Of a stretch of DNA of 64,000 nt, positions 20,206 through 32,060 are shown piece by piece. The position numbers and the translations under genes are program-made. This stretch comes from Blastobasis lacticolella. Taxonomy: Eukaryota; Arthropoda; Insecta; Lepidoptera; Blastobasidae. The notes beneath the pieces are model-generated. The model saw only the letters and a list, made by a program, of their open reading frames with translations. It was not told the DNA's origin and did no database searches. Numbering within the stretch: the first letter of the stretch is position 1; every line of letters starts with the position of its first letter. The stretch spans positions 19,498,501-19,562,500 of the forward strand of contig LR990046.1 in the NCBI GenBank assembly GCA_905147135.1, read 5' to 3'.

Positions 20206-20352
20206 CGCAGGCGCGGCGCCGCGCTCACGCCGGCCTGAGCGCGGCCTGAGCGCGGCGCGAGCGCGGCGCGATGCTGGCGCGTTGCCTAGGCAACGATCGC
20301 ACCGCGCTCGCGCCACGCTCGCGCCGAGCTTTGTTTGTGTCAGGGCCTTTAG
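20206..20352 (+). mobile_element. GC-rich MITE, right part (copy 2)
   Basis: It keeps the right terminus (CGCGCTCGCGCCGAGCTTTG ... GGCCT, then TTAG at 20349-20352, a decayed TTAA) and one perfect GTTGCCTAGGCAAC palindrome at 20281-20294. The left terminus is missing; copy b of another MITE occupies that side. Confidence 0.7.
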
Positions 20353-20645
20353 ATAAATAAATGATCAAAATAATATTCTTTTACAAAGATAATTAGACCC
20401 TGTATTAAAAGTTTCGTGACCCGACCATTAGGATAAATTAGTTTGGCCTAGAACATACAAACTACTGTAGCACGAGATAGGGTTTGGCCGGTAATACATA
20501 CGTGTCTTATATTTAAAAAATAATTTAGCGATGTAATTTATACCATTAGCAACTTATCCAGGCATAATAAGTAGTCCAGATAAATGCCGACAAATGCGGA
20601 GATAGAAAATTATGACCTAGGTTGACAATTTGAATATCTTCTTCA
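20353..20645. other. AT-rich non-coding stretch
   Basis: Nothing recognised. Confidence 0.4.
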
Positions 20646-20871
20646 TCTACACATCGTATAAAATAAAGTCGCTTCCCGCCCTCTGTATCTGTATACGCTT
20701 AGATCATTTAAACTACGCAATGGATTTTAATACGGTTTTCATCAATATATAGTGATTCAAGAGCAAGGTTTATATGCAAGAAAAAAAGAGTAGGTAGAGT
20801 TAAGTAGGTGCAGGGTAGGTTAGGCATAGGTAGGGATAGGACGCCACGAGAATGAAGTCGCGCCAGAATAG
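20646..20871 (+). mobile_element. Non-autonomous Helitron
   Basis: Starts TCTACACATCGTATAAAATA, continues AAAGTCGCTTCC, ACTACGCAATGGATTTTAAT, a G-rich TAGGTAGGTG block, then GAATGAAGTCGCGCCAGAAT near the 3' end, where CTAG has decayed to ATAG. Same family as 57398-57605. Confidence 0.7.
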
Positions 20872-21630
20872 TGTTATAATAAAACTTTAATAAATCTTTG
20901 TCATTACGAGCTTGCTTACTTGATAACTTGTAGGTTTCTTTTGTGACAAAGTTGTTCTAGTTTAGTTTCCAGGTCAAGATTCTTTTTCCGCAATCATTAT
21001 TTATAATAGGTACGTATTGTTTCTAGGAAAAAAGTAATTAGGACCCTTTTTTTCGGCAGTCATGGAGCGGTATTTTTTCTAGCTTCGTGAGTTTTCGCTA
21101 GGAGCCTTTGATCTTTCAATGTGGGCTGGCAATTTTTAATTTGCTTTTTTTTTGTTCTGCTCCTTCAATAGCAATAGAGAAAATTTTCTTTTACTTTGTT
21201 TTTATTTTCTTTTTCTTTGGGGAATAGATTGCATATTTTTAATTATCTCTGGAGCTAACTGAGCTGTTACTGAAAACCACCTAGTTAATTATAAGATTTA
21301 CAACTGTTCTACGGGTGTTTTTCGGCGTAAGTCAGGTTTAACGAAAAACTAGGTAATCTCGAATAATAATTATAAACTATTTAATAAAATTAACAGCTTA
21401 TAAGTTGTGATGGTTAAATTCTATATTAATAGTATACTGTATTTTAATAACCGAGATGGTTTGAAACATTACAAATAGGTTTTTTTTTTAAATTTAAAAC
21501 AAGAACTAGCTGACATCACATGCATAGTCCTGTCCTTTCGAATCTTGAGTTATGGTCACCCATTCTTAAAAAATATAAGAAGAAATTTAACTTTCGTCCC
21601 AAATTAATATTTAATCCCAAGTTATCGTAA
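20872..21630. other. AT-rich non-coding stretch
   Basis: T-rich runs; no gene or repeat family recognised. Confidence 0.4.
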
Positions 21631-21821
21631 TTTCAAAATGACTATGAATTAAATCACTTTTTGTACACTAGTTCCACTTTATTATACAATTTATTTATTT
21701 ATTTATTTTTAATAAAATTGTATAATAAAGTGGAACTAGTGTACAAAAAGTGATTTAATTCATAATAATGGAGTTCCATCATGAAGTGACAACACAAAGT
21801 GTTAAATATTTCAAAATGACT
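21631..21821. mobile_element. Foldback insertion with perfect 49-bp inverted arms
   Basis: 21644-21692 and 21715-21763 are perfect reverse complements (49 bp, starting ATGAATTAAATCACTTTTTG) around a 22-nt ATTT-rich loop. A 13-bp direct repeat TTTCAAAATGACT flanks the whole at 21631-21643 and 21809-21821. Perfect arms suggest a recent event. It could be a foldback transposon or a local inverted duplication made during repair. Confidence 0.75.
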
Positions 21822-22684
21822 CTTAATTTAAATAACCTTCTAATTATACAGATAACACGAACAGTTATTATAAAAATAACAAAGCAATACTTCCAACGCA
21901 CAGCGTTGCCTTATTATTACAAATATTTTTAAGAAGGCATTCCTATGTATAATTCAATAAATTTGAATTCGTCCCACCTAAAAAAATCGCTACAAATGAT
22001 AACGAATTCTTTCAGTCCCGAGTAACCCCGGTGGAAATAAAGACGACGTTTGGTGGGAAAAATATTCCATATTCCGCGATTGTTTCAATAGAAATGCAAA
22101 ACAGCTCGATTTTTGCTTTTTTTCTCTCTTCCTCCACTTTTTATTTTTTTATTTTTTGTTCCCAGGCGCAAGCTGTGAAAGCCTCTTGGCTCATTAATAT
22201 TTCTGTTTGTCTAGAGAAAAGTAGTTTCATTTCCACTATTTTCGTTTGGTTGCATGTGGAGCATTGCAACTCTATAACAACTATTATATAATTTATTAAA
22301 TTGAAATGAAAGGTCTGCCGGTTCGAAATAAATTAAAATAACTGTAATATCAAAGTTTTATACGATGCCTTAATAGAAATAACAGATAGATAGATAGATA
22401 CACTATTTATTGCAAGTAAAATTAGAAAAAAAGAAAATTTACAGATTTTAGATAAATTTTTTGTCTAGGAAATGTGGAGGTATATTCGCCATACAAAACG
22501 CCAATTTTTAGGTAAGGCCCGTGTAATGTTTATGTTTCTCCTAAAATAATGTGTTAAATTGTAAAAGGATTGGGAATTTTTGTTGCAATTCACAAATTTC
22601 GGCAGTTTATAGACTCGCTTTATATTATTAAACCTATCAAGGAACTATAGATAAACTATAGATAAAAAGTGTTATCACAGTTTT
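21822..22684. other. AT-rich stretch with (GATA)4
   Basis: A short GATA microsatellite lies at 22385-22400. The frame at 22031-22291 has no recognisable family. No gene called. Confidence 0.45.
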
Positions 22685-22960
22685 TATCATCATCTTGGCG
22701 TTAATGTCCTGATTGTACTTTCGCGCGATGGTTTACGTACATTCAACATATGTACGTAACTCGGAAAAAAGAGTGCAGAAATAACTAAATACATGAATCG
22801 TAGATGTTATGGGTGACAGTTACCGCATACTATGTGTGGGCTGTCTACTCGTTTGTCATTGCGTAGAAAAAGAGTCATTGGTCCGAATTCCAGTGCAGCC
22901 ATGTGCCATGTCAAACCCGGTACCTCCCGCTTACGAGTCGATCACATTAACAACAACATC
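22685..22960 (-). mobile_element. SINE-A remnant, rearranged
   Basis: The tail complement (CATCTTGGCGTTAATGTCCT) at 22687-22710 and pieces of the head (GTGCAGCCATGTGCCAT, CCTCCCGCTTACGAGTCG) at 22890-22945 are separated by unrelated or scrambled sequence. Confidence 0.55.
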
Positions 22961-23814
22961 CAACGCTCATACAGTATAAAAGTGACAAATACAAAAATAT
23001 CATAAAAATTCTCTAACATTGTTCGTAATACAAAGATTAAATGATTGAAAGGTACTTTTGGCCACGAAATTCGACGTTATTATCACTTTATTCGAGAAAA
23101 ACGTTTTTGTGTATAAAATGGGATCCGAAATATAAATTGCGTAAAGATTAAAATGATCCGAGAATATTATCGTCCATCCCTAGGTATCGAGTTGGTGGAA
23201 TTAATCGATTCCAGAATTGATTCCGCTCTCGATTGTGAGAGGTTCCAAATTGCTTTCTTATTTATTTTGTAATCGGTTTTTTCCTTATAATTAAACTTTT
23301 CCTCGAGAGCAAACTCCAACATGTTTGGGAACTCAAACGGTTGTTGCTTGGAAATTGCGGGACATCAAAACATTTTATTTCCATTAACGTTTTATTGTGA
23401 GATACGAGTCGTTTCTCATGAGTTTTTCTGTAATCTGCACTTTCTTTTTGGACCGACTATTTCTGTCACTGATTCGTATTTAGATAATATTGGTGGTTAT
23501 ATCGCAGTGGTCACAGTATGCCATAGTAGCGAACTTACCTGAAGTGAAGTGAACGTTCTACCCAAATTATACGAGGTGCTTTGACAAACATTATAACTAT
23601 TGTCGTAGTCATAAGCTTAGCCACTTTAACAGCACTATCGGCGGCTGTTTACTGAAGTTACATCATCTAATAAAGATGAAAGATTTTAAAGAATTGATAA
23701 GATTTTTACTACAATTGACTTCGGATTTGTTTAACGTATTTTTTCTGGTTACGTACGCGGTCAAAGGGAATATACAACATACATATATAATTCACGCTAT
23801 CGATTATTTCAAAC
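22961..23814. other. Mostly single-copy non-coding stretch
   Basis: No mobile element seen. The part at 23150-23260 is less AT-rich and has homeodomain-type and ATCGAT motifs (GGTATCGAG, TTAATCGATTCC), so it could hold regulatory sites, but this is a guess. Confidence 0.35.
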
Positions 23815-23860
23815 ACCAGGCGAGATGGCGGTCAAATGCCTGGCTAGTTTGATTAGAAGA
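23815..23860 (+). repeat. LINE 3' tail fragment
   Basis: CACCAGGCGAGATGGCGGTC followed by AAATGCCTGGC is shared with 32793-32825 and 54762-54790; in the latter two it ends in an A-run, as expected for a LINE 3' end. Confidence 0.6.
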
Positions 23861-23889
23861 AGGAACAAATTATTAAGGATCCTTAACAA

Positions 23890-24062
23890 ATTATAAACCT
23901 ACACCTAACCTTCTTCATGAATCACTCTTTCTAATGAAAATACGTGAAAATGCATGAAAATCCGTTTAGAATGAAATAATGAAAGGCAGTAGTTTTTGAG
24001 TTTATCACGAACAGACACACATATAGACGCTGTGTAGGACTTTGTTTTATAATATGTAGTGA
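23890..24062 (-). mobile_element. Helitron fragment
   Basis: The minus strand keeps the 5' terminal part (TCACTACATATTATAAAACA then AAGTCC) and the middle of the family seen at 57398. The CTAG end is lost. Confidence 0.6.
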
Positions 24063-26249
24063 TACATCGCTGCTAAAAATTAGACAAAAACTTTTTAGAT
24101 ATTAAACCAAACCTCTTTCTAAACACGATGTTATATAATCAGTTAACTATCGTAATTAAAATATATGTTCTATAAATATTACCTACAATACAACGTTAGT
24201 ACATTCATCTACTGCATTGGAACGTATACTGCATTGGAACGTATTATAACATGATTTAGTTTCACATTTAGTTTGACGCTAATAGGCGTAGAATATTATA
24301 ATAATTTTACTACAGTTAATTCGGATAGTAAATAGAGAATGCATGCAAAAGAAATTCGCTTCGGTATAATGCAGACATCGGAAAACATATCAAAATTTAA
24401 CGTCAATACTTTTTTTAAGAACCTATAGGTAACAGAAGGATATTATTTATTAAGGTACACCGAAAATATTTACAGTTCAAGTAAAAATAAACACAAATAC
24501 ACATAAAATACATACTAAAAATTAAAAGTCGTCCACACCGCTGCCCCCCGGTATGGTGCTAAGAAAGCTGAATAAGATCATCAATACTGAATACAACATC
24601 TATAAAAATTACTTTAATAGTCGATCATACGTCTATCATAATTTTTATTTTAAATACTTTTACAGAGTATTCTTATGTCTATACTTATAAGCTTTTAACA
24701 GTATTAGTCTAGGGTTACGTCAAAAATGTGGTAACTAAAATAGGAGAAGAAACTGCTGCTGAGCTGTCACTGTCAGAGCAATATAAACGTACATATGGTT
24801 TTTTCTTAAACGCTACTTGTACCTTGAGGTTCTCTGCTATGTATAATTGACACCATCTATTTAGATACTTAGATATTATCTAAGTATCAATTTTCGATAA
24901 TGTAATTCGGACGCCAAATCATGTTTTTCAAAATATTAATAAATCGAGTTTCACAGGGACAAAAATACATATTCGTAATGTAAAATGTGAATTTGCAACT
25001 ATTAAAAGGTTCTTTTTATCGTAGGAAGTTTTTAAAACTTTTAAAGCTCACTGAAAGCACTGTATCTGATCGCATTAAAAAGCTTATCCCACAATGAAAC
25101 CGTTGCATTAACGCGCTATGATAAAAAGCTCATTCTTCAATGCTTAATTTAGTTTCGTTCGAAAATCGGGCTTAAAATGGCTGGTTGAATTATCTTTTCA
25201 GCAAAAGCATTGTTTCGTTTATATGGAAATGAGACACGATATTATTTTACCCAGTTTTCTGCATTGCGCTTTAGGGCAAAATGTTTTTTATTCATAGGTA
25301 GTTGTTTTATTTTTGAGTGTGTAAAAAATATCTGTTGGAAATTATTTTGAAACATTTTGTTTTCAAATTAAAATGTAACAAAGAAAAATAAATATGATAT
25401 CATTGATGTTGGTATTGAAAAGATAAAGAAATACCTTTTAAATTAAATATGATTTCGGACATTTGGCCACCGCGACTGGCGCTTAGATGGCCCGATCTGG
25501 ATGAATTTACACACACTTTTGAAAATAATCGAATGGAGTTAGATCACACGATCGCAGTGGCCAACGTGAAATTATTCTTTCATCTATACAAATTTTCGTT
25601 CAGCGATGAAGCCCACTTTTGTTTGGCGGCCACTTGACCGAAATCATACTCAAACATAAATGGAATATCATTTCTTCCTATCACTTCACCTTTACAATGA
25701 AGATAGCTTCATTGATATTACAAATATTTTTCGTTGTTATATTTCAATTTTTAAACAAAATGTTTTAGAAAACACACTTATTAAAAAATCATCACTTAAT
25801 ATTCTTTCAAATTTTCGCTCCGTTAGGCATAACATATTAGATTTAGGGTAGTCTTTCTTAGACTAAATCAATAAATGTCAATTAAATATTTATACAACTA
25901 TCCATACAATGTCATTTACAATGATGCTTCGTCCAAAGTGAGTAGTCAATGCGTTCGTCCAAAATGTGATGAATATATATCATAGACTGCACAAGTATCA
26001 CTGACTACCAACATTTTCCGCCCGAAACATCGGTGACTCACACTGAATAAGTCAAGCGCAGGCCATGGCCGAAGTTTTGACGTCAGACGTCCGTAGTTAC
26101 GAAAAGCTCGAAACTCAACCAATTTCTATTTCGCATAAGTCCGTTCGAGTAACTCGAAGTTCCAATAGAGTCGGTAATTGGGGAGACATGTTTTGGCGAA
26201 TCATGGACCTGGACACGTAGCGTGGGTAAGACACCTGGGATCATCCCTG
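24063..26249. other. Mostly single-copy AT-rich stretch
   Basis: A tandem pair of ACTGCATTGGAACGTAT lies at 24211-24244. Frames at 25449-25637 and 25660-25851 start with ATG, but neither shows a known domain, and I do not call them genes. Confidence 0.4.
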
Positions 26250-26660
26250 ATAATATCACAAATGCAAAAGTTACTCTGTCTGTCTCGAAGATATTGGACG
26301 TAGAACATATATAGCCTCGACCTATTGAGAATGTACTCTGTCACACAGCTCTATACAAATGACTCAATATCATACAAAAAGCTAGAACATAAAGGTGACC
26401 AAGGCCACCAAATTCGACAGGAGAAGAGGGGTATTTGACAACATATAGCCATCTCTTTTGGACACGTTATATGCACCATGAAAAAGGGATGCAAAATAAT
26501 ATATTTTTGTCCAATTTCTTTGGTCTGTCTGTTATGTTTTCACGGCTACGCCTCTGCAAATTTTGATGAAATTCGGTATGGAGATAATTTAGCAGCTAAG
26601 GATAAACGTATGCTGCTTTTTATTCCCCAATACTTATAAGGTCGCAAGATTTATGACTAC
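26250..26660 (+). repeat. Helitron-like or related repeat fragments
   Basis: GGTCTGTCTGTTATG, GCAAATTTTGATGAAATTCG, GTATGGAGATAATTTAG and TTTTTATTCCCCAATACTTA form a series typical of short lepidopteran elements that carry a GATTTTGATGAAATTT motif. A similar series occurs at 28190-28625. Termini not found. Confidence 0.4.
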
Positions 26661-27504
26661 ATAGTTAAAACTACTGTTGGTGACACAACCCGTTCCCTAT
26701 TACTAGACGTAAAAATAGACGTTCTTTTTTATAAGAAATCGAATGCAGCGTAAATTGCGCGACCGATACTATAGTATACCGTTCATAACTCAAAAATTAC
26801 GCTTAAATGTGACGTCAACTTGCACAAAGAGCTCAACAATACGTAGAGTTGCTTAGAGAAAAGGGATGCTCTACTGTACTTGTACGGCCGTGCTTGTTTG
26901 CTCGACTTGGCGGAAAGCACTGCCGCTGATATCGAAATACAGGGCAAATAAAGTGTAAGTCAGAGTTTAGGGACTAAACTTTAGTCCATAGACTCGATAC
27001 TAAGAAGACCATTTTACTGATATCAAGCAAAGTTATCAACTCGGTCAATAGGAGCAGATTAGACAATAATCCTTCAACTTCTGTTAAATGGTAACAAACT
27101 CAATTTTACCATAGAATAAATTCGCCAAGCTGGTTCCGTTATACGGAAGCCTTTTCCGCGTTTAAGTTCATTATATGCCGAAACAAAACTTTTATGCTGG
27201 TGTGTCACGAAATTTTTGGCCAACATTACACAGTTGGGATTCTAGGTACACGGTTCGTGTTTTAGTTGAAATAAGTTTAATTATAATTAAGCAGTCTTTT
27301 AATTATAATTAAGTGGTCTGGTGCGTGCAGCGTCGGGCTTTCGCTGTATGCAGTGTGATTATGAGTACGTATACTTGTAGAATGAGGTTTGGTTTGCGGA
27401 CGTTGTGAAACCTACCTTGCGAACCACATTGCTCCAGCTGATAGGTCCAGGTTCGCTGGTCGCTAAGATTTTGTACCACTAGGAATTTTTTTTGTTGATT
27501 CGGT
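26661..27504. other. Non-coding stretch
   Basis: A 22-bp tandem pair TTTAATTATAATTAAG.. lies at about 27276-27318. No gene seen. Confidence 0.4.
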
Positions 27505-28157
27505 GTGTTTCTTTTCTTGTATTTGTATCTGACCGATGACACGGCAAAACTCGAGGCGGAAAACATGCGCCTAAAAGCGACGTTGACCAAGCTTTGTCAG
27601 GAAAAGGATGACCTCCGAAGCGAGTTGAAGGCGACGCAGGAGTCTGTGCGGGCTCCGCCTGCCCGGGCTCCCACCCCGCTGCCGCTTCCTTGGAAGAATG
27701 CGGCGGTGCCCGCTCCTGATCCTGACGAACTTGTTAGGAAAGTTATGCTGGCTGTTGGCAATATGGTCAAGGCCAAGCTCGCCAAGCTGACGCCGAGGGG
27801 GCTCTGGAGGACAGACTTCTCCCGGAAAAACGCCTCTGCCCCCTTCTGGCCTTTGATAAGCCAAGTGTCAAAAGCCGCCTGAGCTGCCTGAACCCCAGCC
27901 GGGTCCCAGTTCTGCCCCTCCACATTACAAGGGGAAGAAGGGCAAGGACAAGAAGACCAGGCCCGAGGTAATTACGAGTGTTGCTGGGCAACCGTCGCCT
28001 GCGGTATCGCTAGCTACGGCCTATCCCGTCACCCCATCCGCTGCGCCTGCAGCTGCTTCTTGGTCGGAGGTGGTCAAACGGGGCCGCAAAAAGATAAAGG
28101 AGAAGTCCAGCGGGCAGCCCCTTGATCCGATTGTTTCGTACTTGGTCCGTTTGTAAG
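27505..28157 (+). pseudogene. R1-like non-LTR retrotransposon ORF1, frameshifted
   Basis: The first frame (27505 to about 27795) reads KLEAENMRLKATLTKLCQEK with further heptad-like residues, a Pro/Ala-rich linker, then DPDELVRKVMLAVGNMVKAK. A +1 shift near 27797 continues as ALEDRLLPEKRLCPLLAFDK, then a Lys-rich KGKKGKDKKTRP, an Ala/Pro/Ser segment and SWSEVVKRGRKKIKEK, with a stop at about 28155. Coiled coil, the LrkVm..vG.mv.a.la.LEdRLLPek.lRP.la.D block and the WsEVVkrgkkk tail are the plan of ORF1 (Gag-like) proteins of R1-group LINEs in moths. These proteins package the element RNA. The CCHC knuckles and ORF2 are missing; unrelated sequence follows. GC-rich against an AT-rich setting. 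Confidence 0.65.
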
Positions 28158-28189
28158 ACCACCTCAAGTGGCCTTAGTGAACATTTATC

Positions 28190-28625
28190 ATCAAAATGCG
28201 AAAGTTTATAAGGATGTACGTTTGGATATTTGTTACCCCTACACGAAAAAATTACTCAAGGGATTTTGATCTTTAGCAGCAATATGGCTCATATACGAGA
28301 AGAGCACATATGCTATAATTTATCCCGAAATTCATATGAAAATATGCTGCTTTTCATTTCCCACTACTCGCAAATTCGTTGGAGTCCGATTCCATAGTTA
28401 GGATTGCTGTTGGTGACACCGTTCTCTATTACCGTTGGGGCACACCAGGGCTCTGTGCTCAACCATTTTCTGTTCAGCGAAATATTAGATGTTTCTATTT
28501 ATATGAAACCGAACGAATTTTGATCAAATTTTGCAGCAATATAGCTCATACCCGAGAAATTCAATATGGGTCCCGCGGGAACGGGTCTGCAATTATTATA
28601 CCTAACGGAATTTTAAAGTAGACCA
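28190..28625 (+). repeat. Helitron-like repeat fragments
   Basis: AAAATTACTCAAGGGATTTT, CAGCAATATGGCTCATATAC, ATGCTATAATTTATCCCGAA and, later, ACGAATTTTGATCAAATTTT with GGGTCCCGCGGGAACGGG form two overlapping copies of a short-element pattern. Termini not identified. Confidence 0.4.
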
Positions 28626-29774
28626 AGTTCAATTTCTATCCGTTCCGTTCCGTTCAGGTACACCAGCCAGAAATGCTTCTGCAAGGGTGTATGTAGATCA
28701 TATCAGCAAGAACTAGGTACGGCGTCGCCATCATCGGTGGTTCCGTCGGTTGCTCCGGATACAGCATCAGACGTGGGAGTTGTTGATTTTAGGCGACACC
28801 AGACCTCGTCCTCCACTGATTTGCGATACCTCCAGCCCGAGATACCAGTGCGTACGTAGATGTGAAGGGGAGTGTAGGGCTGTCGCAGTCAGGATGGGAG
28901 CGAAAGGATTTGTAGCCGACAGTAATACTAGCATCGAGTCAGTTTGAAGGAGGATATATACTATACTTTTTGTGTAATATAATAAAGAAGGATGGTAAAG
29001 ACTGCTGTGGTTATTCGCTTGATCTGTTCTTGTTTTGTTTTGTCTTTGGTGTTGGGAGTTTTTTATGTCATGTTCCAGGTGGCCTTTCCCACGATGTCCA
29101 GTCGTGAGCAACCTACCATAAACTTTGAGCAAGTGGTGCCTTCTTTCCACCGGCGAGTTGTAAAATTTAATCTGCATAACTTCGACGATATCATCTGCTT
29201 GACACTCGTAAGTACTCATGGTCGATCTTGTTCGCTTTCTCCAATGTCCGTCGATGTGTTGTGTGGGCTATCTACCTCCGATTCGGAATCTGTCTCCGGT
29301 GCTGGGTATATTTTTAAGTTCGATTTCTATGTGGGAATTTATTTCCTTTGAAACCTATTAAATGTGTTATCAAAGGGCTTTCCGAGCTCATTCCAAAATC
29401 TGCTAAATCATTAGATGTAAGCCATTAGTATTAAATAAAAACAAAATCATTTTCAAAACATACCAATCTTGGGTTCCTCTAGAGGGGCGATTCTAACGCC
29501 GTGACATCTCAAATTCGATATTTTCTCCAGCCAAAAAGCTTTATTAAAACGTCACTGAAATTGATCTTCGACAATATACGACTGTCAAAGACAGTTGAAA
29601 AAATATTATTTGTCTGCAATAGAAATGTCAGTGTCATTATTAATAGAGATACATATCTGGAAAAAATTTCGATTTCCATATGTCACAGCACGAGAATTAG
29701 GGCCCAGATAGAATACAGCTAACCTGCGGCCTTAGCCAAGAGGTTTCGTTAATCTACAATCGTTTGTAGTAGAA
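28626..29774. other. Unassigned stretch with long chance frames
   Basis: The 150-codon minus-strand frame 28767-29219 and the 119-codon plus-strand frame 28992-29351 overlap and neither resembles a protein I know. Treated as non-coding. Confidence 0.4.
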
Positions 29775-29788
29775 AAAATGTATGGGAT

Positions 29789-29840
29789 TTGACATAAGCT
29801 AACGTTATCTGACATAAGCTAACGTTACTGACATAAGCTG
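29789..29840 (+). repeat. Three-unit 20-bp tandem repeat
   Basis: GACATAAGCTAACGTTA(TCT) recurs at 29791, 29811 and 29830. Confidence 0.8.
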
Positions 29841-30004
29841 TTTGTGGTATAAATTCTTGGTCCATAGACAATTACGTACTTTCGGTGTACCAAGGAGGCG
29901 GATTGGCGGATGATCCTACCCAATCAGAGTCAATGTAGATGTTGGTAGAATGAGTCCACCTGTCAATTTTCTACCATACACACATCACAAAGATGGCTAG
30001 ACCG

Positions 30005-30100
30005 GCTCATTTGCCAAATGCTGTATTGAAGTCAAGCCGGACTCCGAGCCCTCACATAGAGAGTACAACCAAGACATTAACGCGAAGATGATAATTTTTT
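30005..30100 (+). mobile_element. SINE-A tail fragment
   Basis: TTTGCCAAATGCTG, GTCAAGCCGGACTCCG and ACATTAACGCGAAGATGATA match the 3' 90 bp of SINE-A. Confidence 0.6.
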
Positions 30101-31699
30101 TTCGCAAAATGCGTCATCTTATGAACTTCACAACCGCAAAGCTATTCGAGAGCAGCGATATGTGAAGGCGACGGCGTACCTTGTTGATTGTGCGTGTATT
30201 CGTGAGGCTAGGATGCGAGGGCCGAGGTCACATCTGGCGTGAAAGGTTCTAAGGGAAATAAGGACCGAGCGCGTCGGAAACGAGCGAAAATATATTCCAC
30301 CTTTTAATAAATTCAATGACAGGGCAGGTGCCGACGTGGTGGGTGCGAAAATATATCGTTTTCCCGTTCCCCGCTTCGGCTTGACTGTAATCCGCGTGGG
30401 AATGTTTAAAAAAATGCCGGCGAACTAGTTGAACAGTCGTTTGGACAGTTGCGTAGGTGGAGGATAATATTGGTGGTATTTGGTGGGAAATCGACAGATC
30501 TGAGAACGAAGTAATCCTCACTTGCGAAGTTGATCTTTTGATACTCTTAAAAATTCTTAGATCTTTATACTGTAGGTATAGTTACCTCCATAAAAGTTAC
30601 AGTAGACAATGGATTGACATTATGAAGTTGGATGCGACACCCAACGTAATTGCGACATGATGATGCTAAAGAGCGGGCAAATGGAGGAGGAAGAGTAGAA
30701 TTGGCGGAACCTGGCTCAAGTTACTATTGACTATTAGGATGATGAGAAGTCGTTATTTTAAGAAGTCATCATTTCGAGAAGATAATGGTAACGATTCTCG
30801 ACTTAATTCACGCATTCCAAATAAGACACCTAAAAACCATACCTTAGACTAGAGACAGTAGATGGAAAGTACTTTATAGTATCCCAAAACAGTACGGGTA
30901 GTCTTTCGCATAATGTTCGCCTATGTAGGTAAGGGATTCATTTCCTTTTTTCATTTTAAACAAAAGTTTAGACACATGAAAACGGAGAATTGATCCCCCT
31001 CAAAGCGACGAATTCATTCATTGATGATTATGTAAAAAGTAAATTAAAATACAAAACCCTCTTTCTGTTGCAGCGGATAAAAGCAACGAATATAAAATCT
31101 AAAATAAAATCGAAATAGAGAAAACAAACAAAATATGCCAGTTTTTTAGGTAAAGACCAGCAATTTTGGTCGGAACTGCAGGAGCGTAATCCAATGCGAA
31201 CCAAATTAAACTTCCTCTTGGATTCAATTTACAAAACAGAAATTTGCATAATAAAAATAAATTCAAGAGAAAAAACAGGAATAGCACCGTAAACTCAAAT
31301 TTGCTTTGTTTAAAATAAGCACACAAAATTGTAAACAGTTAGGCTTCTTGCCAACAAACAAAATGCGAAGTCGCATTAGGGAGCAGTTTATGAAGTGTGG
31401 TCGTGCTAAAATGTCCTTGAATGTACTAACCGTGTTAACGTGATACGAAAGTTTTATACAAGGAGTTGCTCCACTTTCACAGTTTTTGGAAGGGCTTTAC
31501 AAACTACACAAGGGTAGGCGAAGAGTATTTATTCGGGGATTTATCCTTATGTCATTGAAATATAATAACATATCAATAAGATGTTTAATGTCTTTAATAC
31601 AGGATATCTGTAGACTGAAATTTTCAGGAAGTTTTTATCTTCATTCTTCAGGCTTGCCAAGTGTAGTGTAGTGTGCTTAGTGTTATCATTAAATCAGAC
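30101..31699. other. Mostly single-copy stretch
   Basis: 30120-30480 is less AT-rich than its surroundings, has few signs of repeats, and holds an E-box (GGCAGGTGCC). It could be a conserved non-coding element, which cannot be tested here. The remainder is AT-rich with no gene seen. Confidence 0.35.
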
Positions 31700-32060
31700 T
31701 AGCAGTCATCATCAACTCGACTCATTACGACAGAGACTCTACTCGATGTATTATGAGGGCATCGAGTTCGAGATTAGCGCTTGAGTCTATTGTGCACTCG
31801 AGTTTGTTTATGTAACGAGTCTCGCTCGAGTCTATAAGTGGATGAATGAACGAACGAACATTTTATTTCAAAAATACAGTGTTGCAGATTCAGTGGAGGA
31901 TGATGTGGTATAGTTTGTTAAACTGTATCTAGTATTTGCTGTGGTGTCTTATATTAGAGTTTGTGGTACTCGAGAGACTAAGTAGTAATCGCTTCAAGTC
32001 AAGTTTTGAACTTGAGTTATGTTTATTACTCGAGTTCTTTTTAGAGTAGACGGAGACTAT
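31700..32060. repeat. ACTCGAGT-rich cluster
   Basis: ACTCGA/TCGAGT motifs occur at least eight times in 360 bp (for example near 31716, 31740, 31796, 31828, 31969 and 32018), several as the palindrome ACTCGAGT or a one-base variant. No regular period. Origin unknown. Confidence 0.45.

Noticed and set aside
22385..22400. GATA repeat as a sex-chromosome satellite
   Set aside because: Only four units; too short for any such claim.
25449..25637. 62-codon frame starting with ATG and good context
   Set aside because: No domain, short, and lone in AT-rich DNA; needs comparative data before calling.
27571..27991. Three minus-strand open frames
   Set aside because: Shadows of the GC-rich R1-like ORF1 on the plus strand, with no protein resemblance.
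28767..29219. 150-codon minus-strand frame
   Set aside because: No known domain, overlaps a plus-strand frame of similar length, composition not gene-like.
29789..29840. CRISPR-like short repeats
   Set aside because: Three 20-bp units directly adjoining without spacers, in a eukaryotic genome; a plain tandem repeat. The 16-bp array at 58241 was rejected as CRISPR for the same reason.
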